A stretch of DNA of 64,000 nt from Sva-07 sp963743825 (GTDB lineage Bacteria > Actinomycetota > Acidimicrobiia > Acidimicrobiales > Ilumatobacteraceae): the NCBI GenBank assembly GCA_963743825.1, contig CAVURC010000007.1, forward strand, positions 14,274 to 78,273, written 5' to 3'. Shown piece by piece: positions 55,370-64,000 of this stretch (position 1 is its first letter; every line of letters begins with the position of its first letter). Below the pieces are notes generated by a model. It was not told the DNA's origin. It was given only the letters and a program-made list of their open reading frames with translations, and searched no databases. The translations under genes and the position numbers were made by a program.

Positions 55370-55373
<4 letters not shown>
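55030..55373 (+). CDS. AhpD-like/carboxymuconolactone decarboxylase-fold protein
   Basis: About 114 residues after one frame repair near 55065. The redox motif CDDCIALHMHDALRAG has the CxxC and downstream His of AhpD-type alkylhydroperoxidases; ATKELMAVAIGI precedes it. In mycobacteria AhpD is reduced by the lipoyl group of the dehydrogenase E2 subunit and in turn reduces AhpC. Here it is the first gene of an operon encoding such an E2, which supports the same partnership. The stop overlaps the next ATG. Confidence 0.82.
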
Positions 55374-57203
<1,830 letters not shown>

Positions 57204-57207
<4 letters not shown>

Positions 57208-58283
57208 CCGATGAACACGATCTCTGGCGGTCGCTGCTGACCGACATGATCAGGATCCGCGTGTTCGAAGAGCGGTGCGCGGAGCTGTACGGCGAGTCCA
57301 AGATCCGCGGATTCCTCCATCTCTACATCGGCGAGGAGGCGATCGCCACCGGCGTGATGAGCTGTCTCGAACCCGACGACGCCGTCCTCGCGACGTATCG
57401 CGAACATGGCCACGCCCTCCTGCGCGGTGTCTCTGCCGAATCGATCATGTGCGAGATGTTCGGCAAGGCAACGGGGTGCTCGGGTGGCCGGGGCGGCTCG
57501 ATGCACCTGTTCGACGCGGCGACGCGATTCTTCGGGGGCAATGCGATCGTCGGCGGTCACCTGCCGGTCGCCGTCGGGCTCGGACTCGCCGACCAGGTAC
57601 TCGGTCGTTCGGGGGCGGTGACGGTCTGCTTCTTCGGCGAGGGAGCGGTTGCCGAAGGCGAGTTCCACGAGGCGATGAACCTCGCGGCGTTGTGGAACGT
57701 GCCGGTGTTGTTCTGCTGCGAGAACAACCGCTACGCGATGGGGACGTCGCTGCGCTCGAGCGAGTCGCAGATCGATCTGGCGCTCAAGGCGGCGAGCTAC
57801 GCGATTCCGGCCTGGAGTGTCGACGGCATGGATGTCGCCGAGGTCCACCGGGCAACCACGAAGGCCCTCGCGTCGATCCGCGCCGACGGCGGGCCGATGT
57901 TCATCGAGTTCCAGACCTACCGGTTCCGGGCGCATTCGATGTTCGACCCCGATCTCTACCGTGATCCCGCCGAGGTCGAGCAGTGGAAGCAGCGCGATCC
58001 GATCGCGACGTTCGGTGACCGTCTGTGAAGCGACGGCATCGTGACGGACGACGACATCGAGCAGATGTGGTCAGCGGCACGAAACGAGACCGAGTCCGCC
58101 GTGGTCGCCGCCGATGCGGCACCGCTCGAATCGGTCGACACGCTGCTCGACCACGTCACGCTCGACCGACCCGAGCCCGGTGCCGTCGACGAACCACCCG
58201 ACACGGCCGAACCTGACCGAACCGAAGTCGATACCGAGACCGGTACCGACGATGATGCCGACGATGACGAGGTGTGGCCGTGA
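57204..58283 (+). CDS. 2-oxoacid dehydrogenase E1 alpha subunit, interrupted by in-frame TGA
   Basis: E1-alpha of the pyruvate/acetoin dehydrogenase type. TPP-binding region GEGAVAEGEFHEAMNLAALW to CENN, and EFQTYRFRAHSMFD near residue 240. A TGA at 58026-58028 stops the frame at 274 residues, but the same frame continues with SDGIVTDDDIEQMW and a tail of about 80 residues that matches the normal E1-alpha C-terminal region and ends in an acidic stretch. A CGA-to-TGA change (mutation or error) is the simplest explanation. The extended frame overlaps the E1-beta start (GTGA), which supports the longer protein. Confidence 0.85.
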
Positions 58284-59305
58284 GCGCCGACCAACTGTCC
58301 GACCAACTGTCCGACGCCACGGACATTCCCACGATGACCTATCGCGAGGCGATGCGCGAGGCGATCCGCGAGGCGCTCGCCACCGACGACCGGGTGTTCG
58401 TGATGGGTGAGGACGTCGCGGACTACGGCGGAACCTACGCCGTCACCAAGGGCCTCTACGAGGAGTTCGGTCGCGATCGGGTGCGGAACACGCCACTGTC
58501 GGAGGCGGGCTTCGTCGGCGCCGGCATCGGCGCCGCGCTCGGCGGCCTGCGCCCCATCGTCGAGATCATGACGGTCAACTTCAGCCTGCTGGCACTCGAC
58601 CAGTTGGTCAACACCGCCGCAACGCTGTTGCACATGTCGGGCGGTCAGTTCAACGTCCCACTGGTGGTGCGCACCACCACGGGCGCCGGTCGGCAGCTGG
58701 CTGCTCAGCATTCCCACAGCCTCGAGGGGTGGTTCGCTCACGTCCCCGGACTCAAGGTGGTCGCTCCCGCAACCCCCGAGGATGCTCGCTGGATGCTGCC
58801 GACCGCGCTCGCCGATCCGAATCCGGTGATCATCTTCGAACACGCCACGCTGTACAACGATCGAGGCCCGGTCGACCCGGCGCTCGGGCCCGTCGACCTC
58901 GAGCGGGCAGCAGTACGCCGTCTCGGCAGTGACGTGACGGTGATCGCGTCGGCCGGCATGGTTCCCAAGGCGCTCGCCGCCGCCGACGCCCTCGCCGCGC
59001 TGGGCGTGTCGGCCGAGGTCGTCGACCTTCGCTCGCTGCGACCGCTCGACTTCGACACGCTGGCGTCGTCGCTCGCACACACGAACCGGGCGCTCGTGGT
59101 CGACGAAGGATGGCGGACCGGTGGGCTCAGCGCCGAGATCGCTGCCAGCCTGACCGAGCGATGCTTCTGGTCGCTCGATGCCCCCGTCGCCCGGCTCGCC
59201 AGCGCCGAGGTGCCGATTCCCTATGCCAAGCACCTGGAGTTCGCCGCGATCCCCCAGGTCGACGGCATCGTCGCCGCCGTCCTCGACCTCGTCGGTGGCC
59301 GATGA
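58280..59305 (+). CDS. 2-oxoacid dehydrogenase E1 beta subunit
   Basis: Intact protein of about 341 residues: MTYREAMREAIREAL, VMGEDVADYGGTYAVT with the TPP-activating Glu, NTPLSEAGFVGAGIG, and the C-terminal transketolase domain with VVDLRSLRPLDFDTL and VVDEGWRTGG. It forms the alpha2-beta2 E1 with the upstream product and decarboxylates pyruvate or another 2-oxoacid onto lipoyl-E2. GTG start in GTGA overlap with the extended E1-alpha frame. Its stop overlaps the E2 start. Confidence 0.92.
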   Translation: MSADQLSDQLSDATDIPTMTYREAMREAIREALATDDRVFVMGEDVADYGGTYAVTKGLYEEFGRDRVRNTPLSEAGFVGAGIGAALGGLRPIVEIMTVNFSLLALDQLVNTAATLLHMSGGQFNVPLVVRTTTGAGRQLAAQHSHSLEGWFAHVPGLKVVAPATPEDARWMLPTALADPNPVIIFEHATLYNDRGPVDPALGPVDLERAAVRRLGSDVTVIASAGMVPKALAAADALAALGVSAEVVDLRSLRPLDFDTLASSLAHTNRALVVDEGWRTGGLSAEIAASLTERCFWSLDAPVARLASAEVPIPYAKHLEFAAIPQVDGIVAAVLDLVGGR

Positions 59306-60536
59306 GCGACACCACACCGACCCCGGCTGCGGTTGGCAGTTTCGACTACCTGCTGCCATCGCTCGGCGCCGACATGGACGAAGGCCGGGTGGTCGAGTGG
59401 CGCGTCGCCATCGGCGACACCGTCCACCGTGGTGATCTGATGGCGGTCGTCGAGACCGAGAAGTCGGACATCGACATCGAGATCTGGCACGACGGCACCG
59501 TCGATGCCTTCCTCGTGCCGATCGGCGAGCTGATCGAGGTGGGTACCCCGATCGTCAGGCTGCGCGGATCCATCGAGCCGCTCGCCACCCCACCATCCGC
59601 ACCACCGCTCGACGACGTCGGCAGCCACGGTGCGTTCGTCGACGAGGCCGTCGCCACCGACGCCGCCAACGCCACCAACGCCGACGCCGGCACCACCGCC
59701 CGGCCGCATCGGTGATCGCGTGCCGTCGTCGCCGCTGGCCCGGCGCCTCGGCGCCGAACTCGGCGTCGATCTCGCCACGATCACCGGCACCGGCCCTGGC
59801 GGGGCCGTGGTCGAAGCCGACGTCCGACGACAACAACACGTCGAGCCGCGCCGAACCGGCGCGTCGACGCACACCGGCTTCCATGCGCTCGCTCATCGCC
59901 GAACGGATGAGCCGGTCCAATCGGGAGATCCCCCACTATCACCTGGCGCGCGACGTCGACGTCGGCCGACTCGAAGCATGGCTCGTCGAACGCAACGCGA
60001 GCCGACCCATCACCGAACGCCTGCTCCCCGCCGCGTGCTACATCCGCGCCGTCGCACTGGCGGCGGCGCGCCACGGCGAGTTCAACGGCTCATGGGTCGA
60101 CGACCACTTCGAGCCGGCCGATTCGGTCAACGTCGCCATGGCGATCTCGCTGCGCGGCGGCGGGCTGGTGACCCCGCACGTCGAAGCCGCCGACCAGCGC
60201 TCACTCGACGAGATCATGGCCGCACTCAACGAACTCGTGTCCGCTGCCCGCAGTGGCAATCTGCGCGCCAGCTGGATGACCGGATCGACGATCACGATCA
60301 CCAACTTGGGCGACACGGGCGCCGACCTCGTCCACGGGGTGATCTCGCCTCCGCAGGTCGCGCTCGTCGGGTTCGGCCGATCGCGACGACAACCATGGGT
60401 CGTCGACGACCTCGTCACGATCCGCCCGGTCGTCACCACCACGCTGGCCGCCGACCATCGCGCGACGGACGGCGCGAACGGGAGCCGGTTCCTCGCCACG
60501 ATCGCCAACCATCTCGAACACCCGGAGGATCCATGA
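59302..60536 (+). CDS. 2-oxoacid dehydrogenase E2 (lipoyl acyltransferase)
   Basis: About 410 residues after repair near 59705 and between about 59830 and 59880. One lipoyl domain with the modified Lys54 in VVETEKSDIDIE, an Ala-rich linker, a peripheral-subunit-binding domain (PSSPLARRLGAELGVDLATI) and a catalytic domain with SLIAERMSRSNREIPHYHLA and the active-site HRATDG. No E3 (lipoamide dehydrogenase) gene is in the window. The end overlaps the acyl carrier protein gene by 4 nt. Confidence 0.9.
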
Positions 60537-60814
60537 ACACCGACAACACCCTTCCCGACCCCGCCGACGCACCGCGATCGTCGATCCCGTCACGATGATC
60601 CTGGCCGCCATCGCCGACGTCGCACCCGAGCTGGAACCGGAACTCGCCGACCTCGATCACGATGTCGACTTCTGGACCGAACTGCAGCTCGACTCGATGG
60701 ACCACCTGTCGGTGATGACCCGGCTCGCCACGCAGGCAGGTCGTGACATTCCCGAACGCGACTACCCCCGGCTGACGACCGTCAACGAACTCCGCACGCT
60801 ACCTCGGCGGATGA
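60533..60814 (+). CDS. Acyl carrier protein
   Basis: About 93 residues once two small frame changes are repaired (near 60575 and near 60797). The 4-phosphopantetheine site is ELQLDSMDHLSVM, in the classic position, followed by DYPRLTTVNELRT and the expected ending YLGG. The stop then falls in ATGA with the next gene, which supports the repair; as read, the frame runs on into that gene and mimics a fusion. An ACP directly behind an E2 gene suggests an acyl group is passed on, or the ACP serves lipoate or another modification. Its role is not known. Confidence 0.75.
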
Positions 60815-61644
60815 CCGTGGACCCCGACGACCCGAACGGGTCCACTCGCTGGCAGCTCGTGGTCGGCGCGCTCGTGATTCTCGCCGCGCTGATCGCAGCG
60901 CTCGTGCTCGTCACGGACGGCGACGACCCCGACTCGGCCGGCACCACCGACGTCGCCACAACCGAACCGTCAGCGATCACGACACCCGACACGACGGCAC
61001 CACTCGGCACCGAACCATCGACGACCGAGGGGCCCGGCACGACAGCACCCGGCACGACACCAGCGGGCACCGATCCGGCCGGCACCGATCCGGCCGACGC
61101 CGCCCGCAACGCCATCTGGCCCTGGGTCGACACCTCGACGCGATTCGCCGAGCCGGTCGAGGCCGCGACGAGTTTCGCCGTCGACTACCTCGGCTTCACC
61201 GATCCCGTGATCGGTGAGTTCCAAGCCGGCGACAGCCGGTCGGGCGAGGTGGAGATCTCCGCCGGCAACGCCGCCCTGACCACCGTGGTGTTCGTCCGCC
61301 AGCTCACCGACGACGACAGCTGGTGGGTACTGGGTGCGGCGAGCGAGAACATCACGGTCGACGAGCCGACGCAGGGCGCTGTCGTCAGCAGCCCGCTCAC
61401 CCTTTCGGGAACGGCATCGGCATTCGAAGGAACCGTCGACGTCGAGTTACGCGCCGACGGAAACGGCGAGCCCATCTACGAGGGCTTCGTCACGGGGAGC
61501 GGCAGCCCCGAACCCGGCCCGTACGAGGCCGTGATCGAGTTCACGAGCCCCGGCTCTGTCGGTGGCGCGTTGGTGCTCATCTCTCGCAGCCCCGAGGACG
61601 GAAGCGTCATCGAGGCGGGAGCCCTGCGGATCTTCTTCGGCTGA
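60811..61644 (+). CDS. Membrane-anchored protein with Gmad2-like Ig domain
   Basis: About 277 residues. One transmembrane helix (LVVGALVILAALIAALVLV) is followed by a long Thr/Pro/Gly-rich spacer and a C-terminal domain, DEPTQGAVVSSPLTLSGTAS to VIEAGALRIFFG, resembling the Gmad2 immunoglobulin-like domain of spore-germination and lipoprotein partners. The middle part (AVDYLGFTDPVIGEFQAGD, then VFVRQL and SWWVLGA) is a separate unknown domain. Last gene of the dehydrogenase operon; it probably sits on the outer face of the membrane. Confidence 0.7.
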   Translation: MTVDPDDPNGSTRWQLVVGALVILAALIAALVLVTDGDDPDSAGTTDVATTEPSAITTPDTTAPLGTEPSTTEGPGTTAPGTTPAGTDPAGTDPADAARNAIWPWVDTSTRFAEPVEAATSFAVDYLGFTDPVIGEFQAGDSRSGEVEISAGNAALTTVVFVRQLTDDDSWWVLGAASENITVDEPTQGAVVSSPLTLSGTASAFEGTVDVELRADGNGEPIYEGFVTGSGSPEPGPYEAVIEFTSPGSVGGALVLISRSPEDGSVIEAGALRIFFG

Positions 61645-61656
61645 GCCGCGCGACCC

Positions 61657-62622
61657 TCATCGGTGGCCGATCAGCGAGACGAGTTGTGCGACGGCCAGCG
61701 CGCCGTCGTCCTCGAGTTCGACGCAACCATTCGAGGGGACGTCGGCGTCGGACACTCGATGACGGACGAGTACCGGCGTGCCCGGATTGGTGCGACGATG
61801 GGCCTCGATCAGTTCCTGACTGCGCTCGTCGGCCGGATCGAGCAGCACGACGATCGCGTCGGCACCGTCGGCGAGCGGACACCGACCACCCTCCAGCACC
61901 GGGCAACCGTGCCTGACACGATGACCGGGGCCTGCGCACATGGTCGTTGCCAGCCCTGCGGCATCGGCGGCATGTTCGCCCGACCATCGGCGCCCGGGTA
62001 CCTCCACGAGGATCCTCGGCCGCGTCTCCCCCGGCGGCCAGTCGGGCGTCGTTCCGCTCGTGCCGATGCTCAACCGGACCACCCCGTTGTCGTGCTCGAC
62101 CGCAACGGCGTCGTAGCGACGAAGCAGCGACAGCATGGGTCCGTTCTCGAGCAGGATCTCGGCCTGAAGATTCCGGACACCCTCGCGAGCTGCCCGGCGC
62201 ACCAGCACATCGAGGAGGTAGGCGCCGAGCCATCCACGCCATGGCGTCGCGACCGTGATCGCGAGATCACCATCGCCGTCTTCACGCAGCGCGTAGCCGG
62301 CCTCGGCCACCACGACGGCATCGACACCGTCGTCATCGCCGACACCATCGTCATCGCCGACATTGCTCACCAGGGCGATCACACCGAACCCACCCCGCTC
62401 GCCGACGGTCGCCCACTTCCGACACCAGTCGACCTGCGGCGTGAACGCCCCGAAGAATCGGCGATGCCGATCGGTCATCGTCAGATCGCCGTAGAGCTCC
62501 GAGATCCGTTCGGCATCATCGGCGGTCGTGGCGCGGACCGTCATCACCCGACCATCGGCCAGGTCGATCACCTCGACCACGTCATCGGGGGGCGGGGGCG
62601 GAGATCCCTGGAACGCGGACAC
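61657..62622 (-). CDS. GNAT acetyltransferase-like protein with Cys/His-rich C-terminal part
   Basis: About 321 residues. The N-terminal 190 have a GNAT-like layout (VRATTADDAERISELYGDL, DRHRRFFGAF, then AYLLDVLVRRAAREG), with an acidic insert containing GDDDGV twice. The C-terminal 120 residues start at GEHAADAAGLA and contain CAGPGHRVRHGCPVLEGGRC, four Cys/His positions that could bind a metal, then ADAIVVLLDPADERS. I do not recognise this second domain as a named family. GTG 62622 is a conservative start. It converges with the dehydrogenase operon. Confidence 0.6.
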   Translation of the reverse strand: MSAFQGSPPPPPDDVVEVIDLADGRVMTVRATTADDAERISELYGDLTMTDRHRRFFGAFTPQVDWCRKWATVGERGGFGVIALVSNVGDDDGVGDDDGVDAVVVAEAGYALREDGDGDLAITVATPWRGWLGAYLLDVLVRRAAREGVRNLQAEILLENGPMLSLLRRYDAVAVEHDNGVVRLSIGTSGTTPDWPPGETRPRILVEVPGRRWSGEHAADAAGLATTMCAGPGHRVRHGCPVLEGGRCPLADGADAIVVLLDPADERSQELIEAHRRTNPGTPVLVRHRVSDADVPSNGCVELEDDGALAVAQLVSLIGHR

Positions 62623-62686
62623 GGTTGCGACTGAACAGCATTCGACGGGTCTCCGCAAGAGTCGGACGGCCCGTCGTCGACATCAA

Positions 62687-62702
62687 ATACCCAATGGGGT
62701 AT
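62687..62702. promoter_or_regulatory. CsoR/CstR-type operator at the rhodanese promoter
   Basis: ATACCC-AATG-GGGTAT has perfect 6-bp arms with the A/T-flanked C/G tracts typical of CsoR-family operators; persulfide sensors (CstR) and copper sensors (CsoR) bind such sites. It lies 15 bp upstream of TATCCT (62718-62723), covering the -35 region, so a bound repressor would block transcription of the rhodanese gene. No csoR/cstR gene is in the window. Confidence 0.65.
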
Positions 62703-62730
62703 ATGGCCCGACGGTGGTATCCTGACCACC

Positions 62731-63201
62731 GTGCGTCGAATTGCTCTCCTCCTCGTCATCGGAACCCTCGTCACGTCGTGCGGCAGCGATGACCCGTCGT
62801 CGGGCGAGGCGAACACCAGCGAAGCGAGTGTCGCAGCGGTGAGCGACGCAGGAACGAGCGCCGTGACGGTCGGCGACTTCGCGACCATCAGTCCACAGCA
62901 GGCGTCGGCCGTCATGGCCGCTCCGCCCGCCGATCTGGTCGTCCTCGATGTGCGCACACCCGAGGAGTACGCCGAAGGCCACCTCGACGGTGCCGTCCTG
63001 GTCGACTTCTACGACGCCGACTTCGCCGATCAACTGGGTCAACTCGACCCGGAGGTTCCGTACCTCGTGTACTGCCGGTCGGGCAACCGCAGCGGCCAGA
63101 CGCTGACACTGATGGAACAGCTCGGATTCAGTTCAGCTTCCGACGTCGACGGCGGCATCGTCGCCTGGCAGGACGCCGGTCTTCCCGTCGTCGTCGAGTG
63201 A
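62731..63201 (+). CDS. Rhodanese-domain lipoprotein
   Basis: Intact 156-residue protein with a lipobox at LVTSC (Cys17) after a hydrophobic N-terminus, a Ser/Ala-rich linker and a rhodanese domain: VLDVRTPEEYAEGHLDGAV and the active-site Cys in VYCRSGNRSG, ending in GGIVAWQDAGLPV. It transfers sulfane sulfur on the outer membrane face. GTG 7 nt after TATCCT, behind the CsoR/CstR-type operator. Its last 69 nt overlap the convergent BrkB-like gene. Confidence 0.9.
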   Translation: MRRIALLLVIGTLVTSCGSDDPSSGEANTSEASVAAVSDAGTSAVTVGDFATISPQQASAVMAAPPADLVVLDVRTPEEYAEGHLDGAVLVDFYDADFADQLGQLDPEVPYLVYCRSGNRSGQTLTLMEQLGFSSASDVDGGIVAWQDAGLPVVVE

Positions 63202-63984
63202 CGCCGACGGATCGGTCCCGCGCCTCGCAAGGGTCCGCGTGAACTCAGCACCCGCCAGGATGATCTGCGCCTCGTAGTAGATCCAGATCAGCAGCAGGAA
63301 CACGCTGCCGGTGGCGCCGAGGAGCGAGGAGGCCGCATAGCGGCGCAGATACGCGCCGATGGCCACGGTCCCGATGGCGACGCCCAGTGCCGTCACCGCA
63401 GCGCCCGGGAGCACGCTGCGCCAGGGCACTCTCACGTCGGTGAGAAAGCGGAACAGCATCGCGATGACGCCGATCCCGAGTGCCCATGATGCCGCTGTTC
63501 CGATCAGTTCGCCGAGCGACTCCACCACTGCGACGTCGGGGACCATTCGCCCGAACAGCGCCGTCACCGCGTTCAGCGCGAACGACACCACCAGTACGAC
63601 CCCGGCTCCGACGACCACGAGGAACGCCAGGACCCGACGGGCCAATGTGGTGCGCAGGCCGACGCGCACCGGGCGTTCCCAGATCGTGTTGAGCGCATCC
63701 TGGAGTGCCAGCACCAGCAGCGACGCCGTGAACACCAGCGAGACGGCTCCGACGAGACCGAGCCCGAGCATCGAGTCGAACCCGTCGAGCGCCCCGGCGA
63801 GTGCGGCGCTCACCGTGGCGGCGTCGTCGCCGAGGAGGTCGGCGAACTGACCGGCGAGGTAGTCCTGCACGTCGTCCTGCTGGAAGAAGATGCCGGCCAA
63901 CGAGAGACTCACCGCCAGCACCGGAACGAAGGCGAAGAGCCCGTAGTACGCCAGTCCCGCACCGAGACGGATGGTGCGATGCAT
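63133..63984 (-). CDS. YihY/BrkB-family membrane protein
   Basis: Intact 283-residue protein with six hydrophobic segments and the family pattern: RLGAGLAYYGLFAFVPVLAV, FTASLLVLALQDALNTIWE, and LLIWIYYEAQIILAGAEFT near the end. A disordered Asp/Gly-rich tail follows. The ATG at 63984 is preceded by TACGGT 9 nt upstream, so the start appears complete at the window edge. Second BrkB-type gene in the window; the first is at 22610. Confidence 0.87.
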   Translation of the reverse strand: MHRTIRLGAGLAYYGLFAFVPVLAVSLSLAGIFFQQDDVQDYLAGQFADLLGDDAATVSAALAGALDGFDSMLGLGLVGAVSLVFTASLLVLALQDALNTIWERPVRVGLRTTLARRVLAFLVVVGAGVVLVVSFALNAVTALFGRMVPDVAVVESLGELIGTAASWALGIGVIAMLFRFLTDVRVPWRSVLPGAAVTALGVAIGTVAIGAYLRRYAASSLLGATGSVFLLLIWIYYEAQIILAGAEFTRTLARRGTDPSASLDDDGKTGVLPGDDAAVDVGS

Positions 63985-64000
63985 CCGCCACTCACCGTAG

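Noticed and set aside
58026..58028. Selenocysteine at the E1-alpha TGA
   Set aside because: E1-alpha has no catalytic Cys/Sec there, no selenocysteine insertion structure is evident, and the context fits Arg in related proteins.
60595..61644. Membrane-tethered acyl carrier fusion protein
   Set aside because: Frame repair of one base restores the normal ACP ending and an ATGA start for a separate gene.

Overview
The window is high-GC DNA with dense, short-gapped genes. It carries late mycofactocin genes, a DevR/DosR-like response regulator with its own target sites, and many start codons placed 6-10 nt behind a TANNNT -10 hexamer (leaderless-type starts). This fits an actinobacterium. Acidimicrobiia (Ilumatobacter-like) is my best guess, but it is an inference from style and content, not from a marker gene. 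I see no rRNA, tRNA, CRISPR array, integrase or transposase. About twenty genes are broken by single-base indels, nearly always one extra base, often beside short G/C runs. These look like uncorrected sequencing errors, so I annotate whole genes and state where the frame changes.

Layout. 1-3.6 kb: tail of a YaaA-like gene, then MFS transporter, DNA methyltransferase and SDR on the minus strand. 3.6-8.2 kb: mycofactocin-type OYE/FadH oxidoreductase and a GH3 beta-glucosidase, separated by a long hairpin repeat. 8.3-14.4 kb: one operon, dedA-fixB-fixC-fixX-fixA-mftE-mftF, joining a FixABCX electron-transfer module to mycofactocin maturation. 14.3-25.3 kb: housekeeping and accessory genes (DUF4395, alanine racemase-like, DUF418-like, ROK kinase, secreted transglycosylase, 2OG oxygenase, D-cysteine desulfhydrase, ung, two BrkB/DinB-type genes, hydrolase-OsmC fusion). 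25.4-33.1 kb: acyl-CoA dehydrogenase, the gatCAB-SDR operon, and a divergent pair of citrate synthases. One of these is fused to a DNA-binding domain and faces a tandem operator array. 33.1-46.2 kb: DUF2786 remnant, alkD-like, GH36, sugar ABC ATPase, lgt, hydrolase, ferredoxin/TetR pair around a 20-bp palindrome, HD-GYP protein, M48 protease, ybaK, thioesterase, DUF35 protein and thiolase.

46.3-61.6 kb is the most interesting part: a dormancy/hypoxia-type island. It holds four universal stress proteins, two pyridoxamine-oxidase-like flavin proteins, a beta-CASP nuclease, a D-lactate-dehydrogenase-like enzyme, a DevS-like kinase and a DevR-like regulator. The regulator keeps the phosphorylation residues and the DNA-contact residues of mycobacterial DosR. 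DosR-like boxes lie 42-43 nt upstream of four start codons. One of these controls a tightly overlapping operon of an AhpD-like protein, acetyl-CoA synthetase, 2-oxoacid dehydrogenase E1-alpha/E1-beta/E2 and an acyl carrier protein. 61.6-64 kb: GNAT protein, a rhodanese lipoprotein behind a CsoR/CstR-type operator, and a second BrkB protein.

Two families of dispersed intergenic palindromes (cores GGGTCTGACCCC and GCGCATTTTTCGG) punctuate the gene ends, often between convergent genes.
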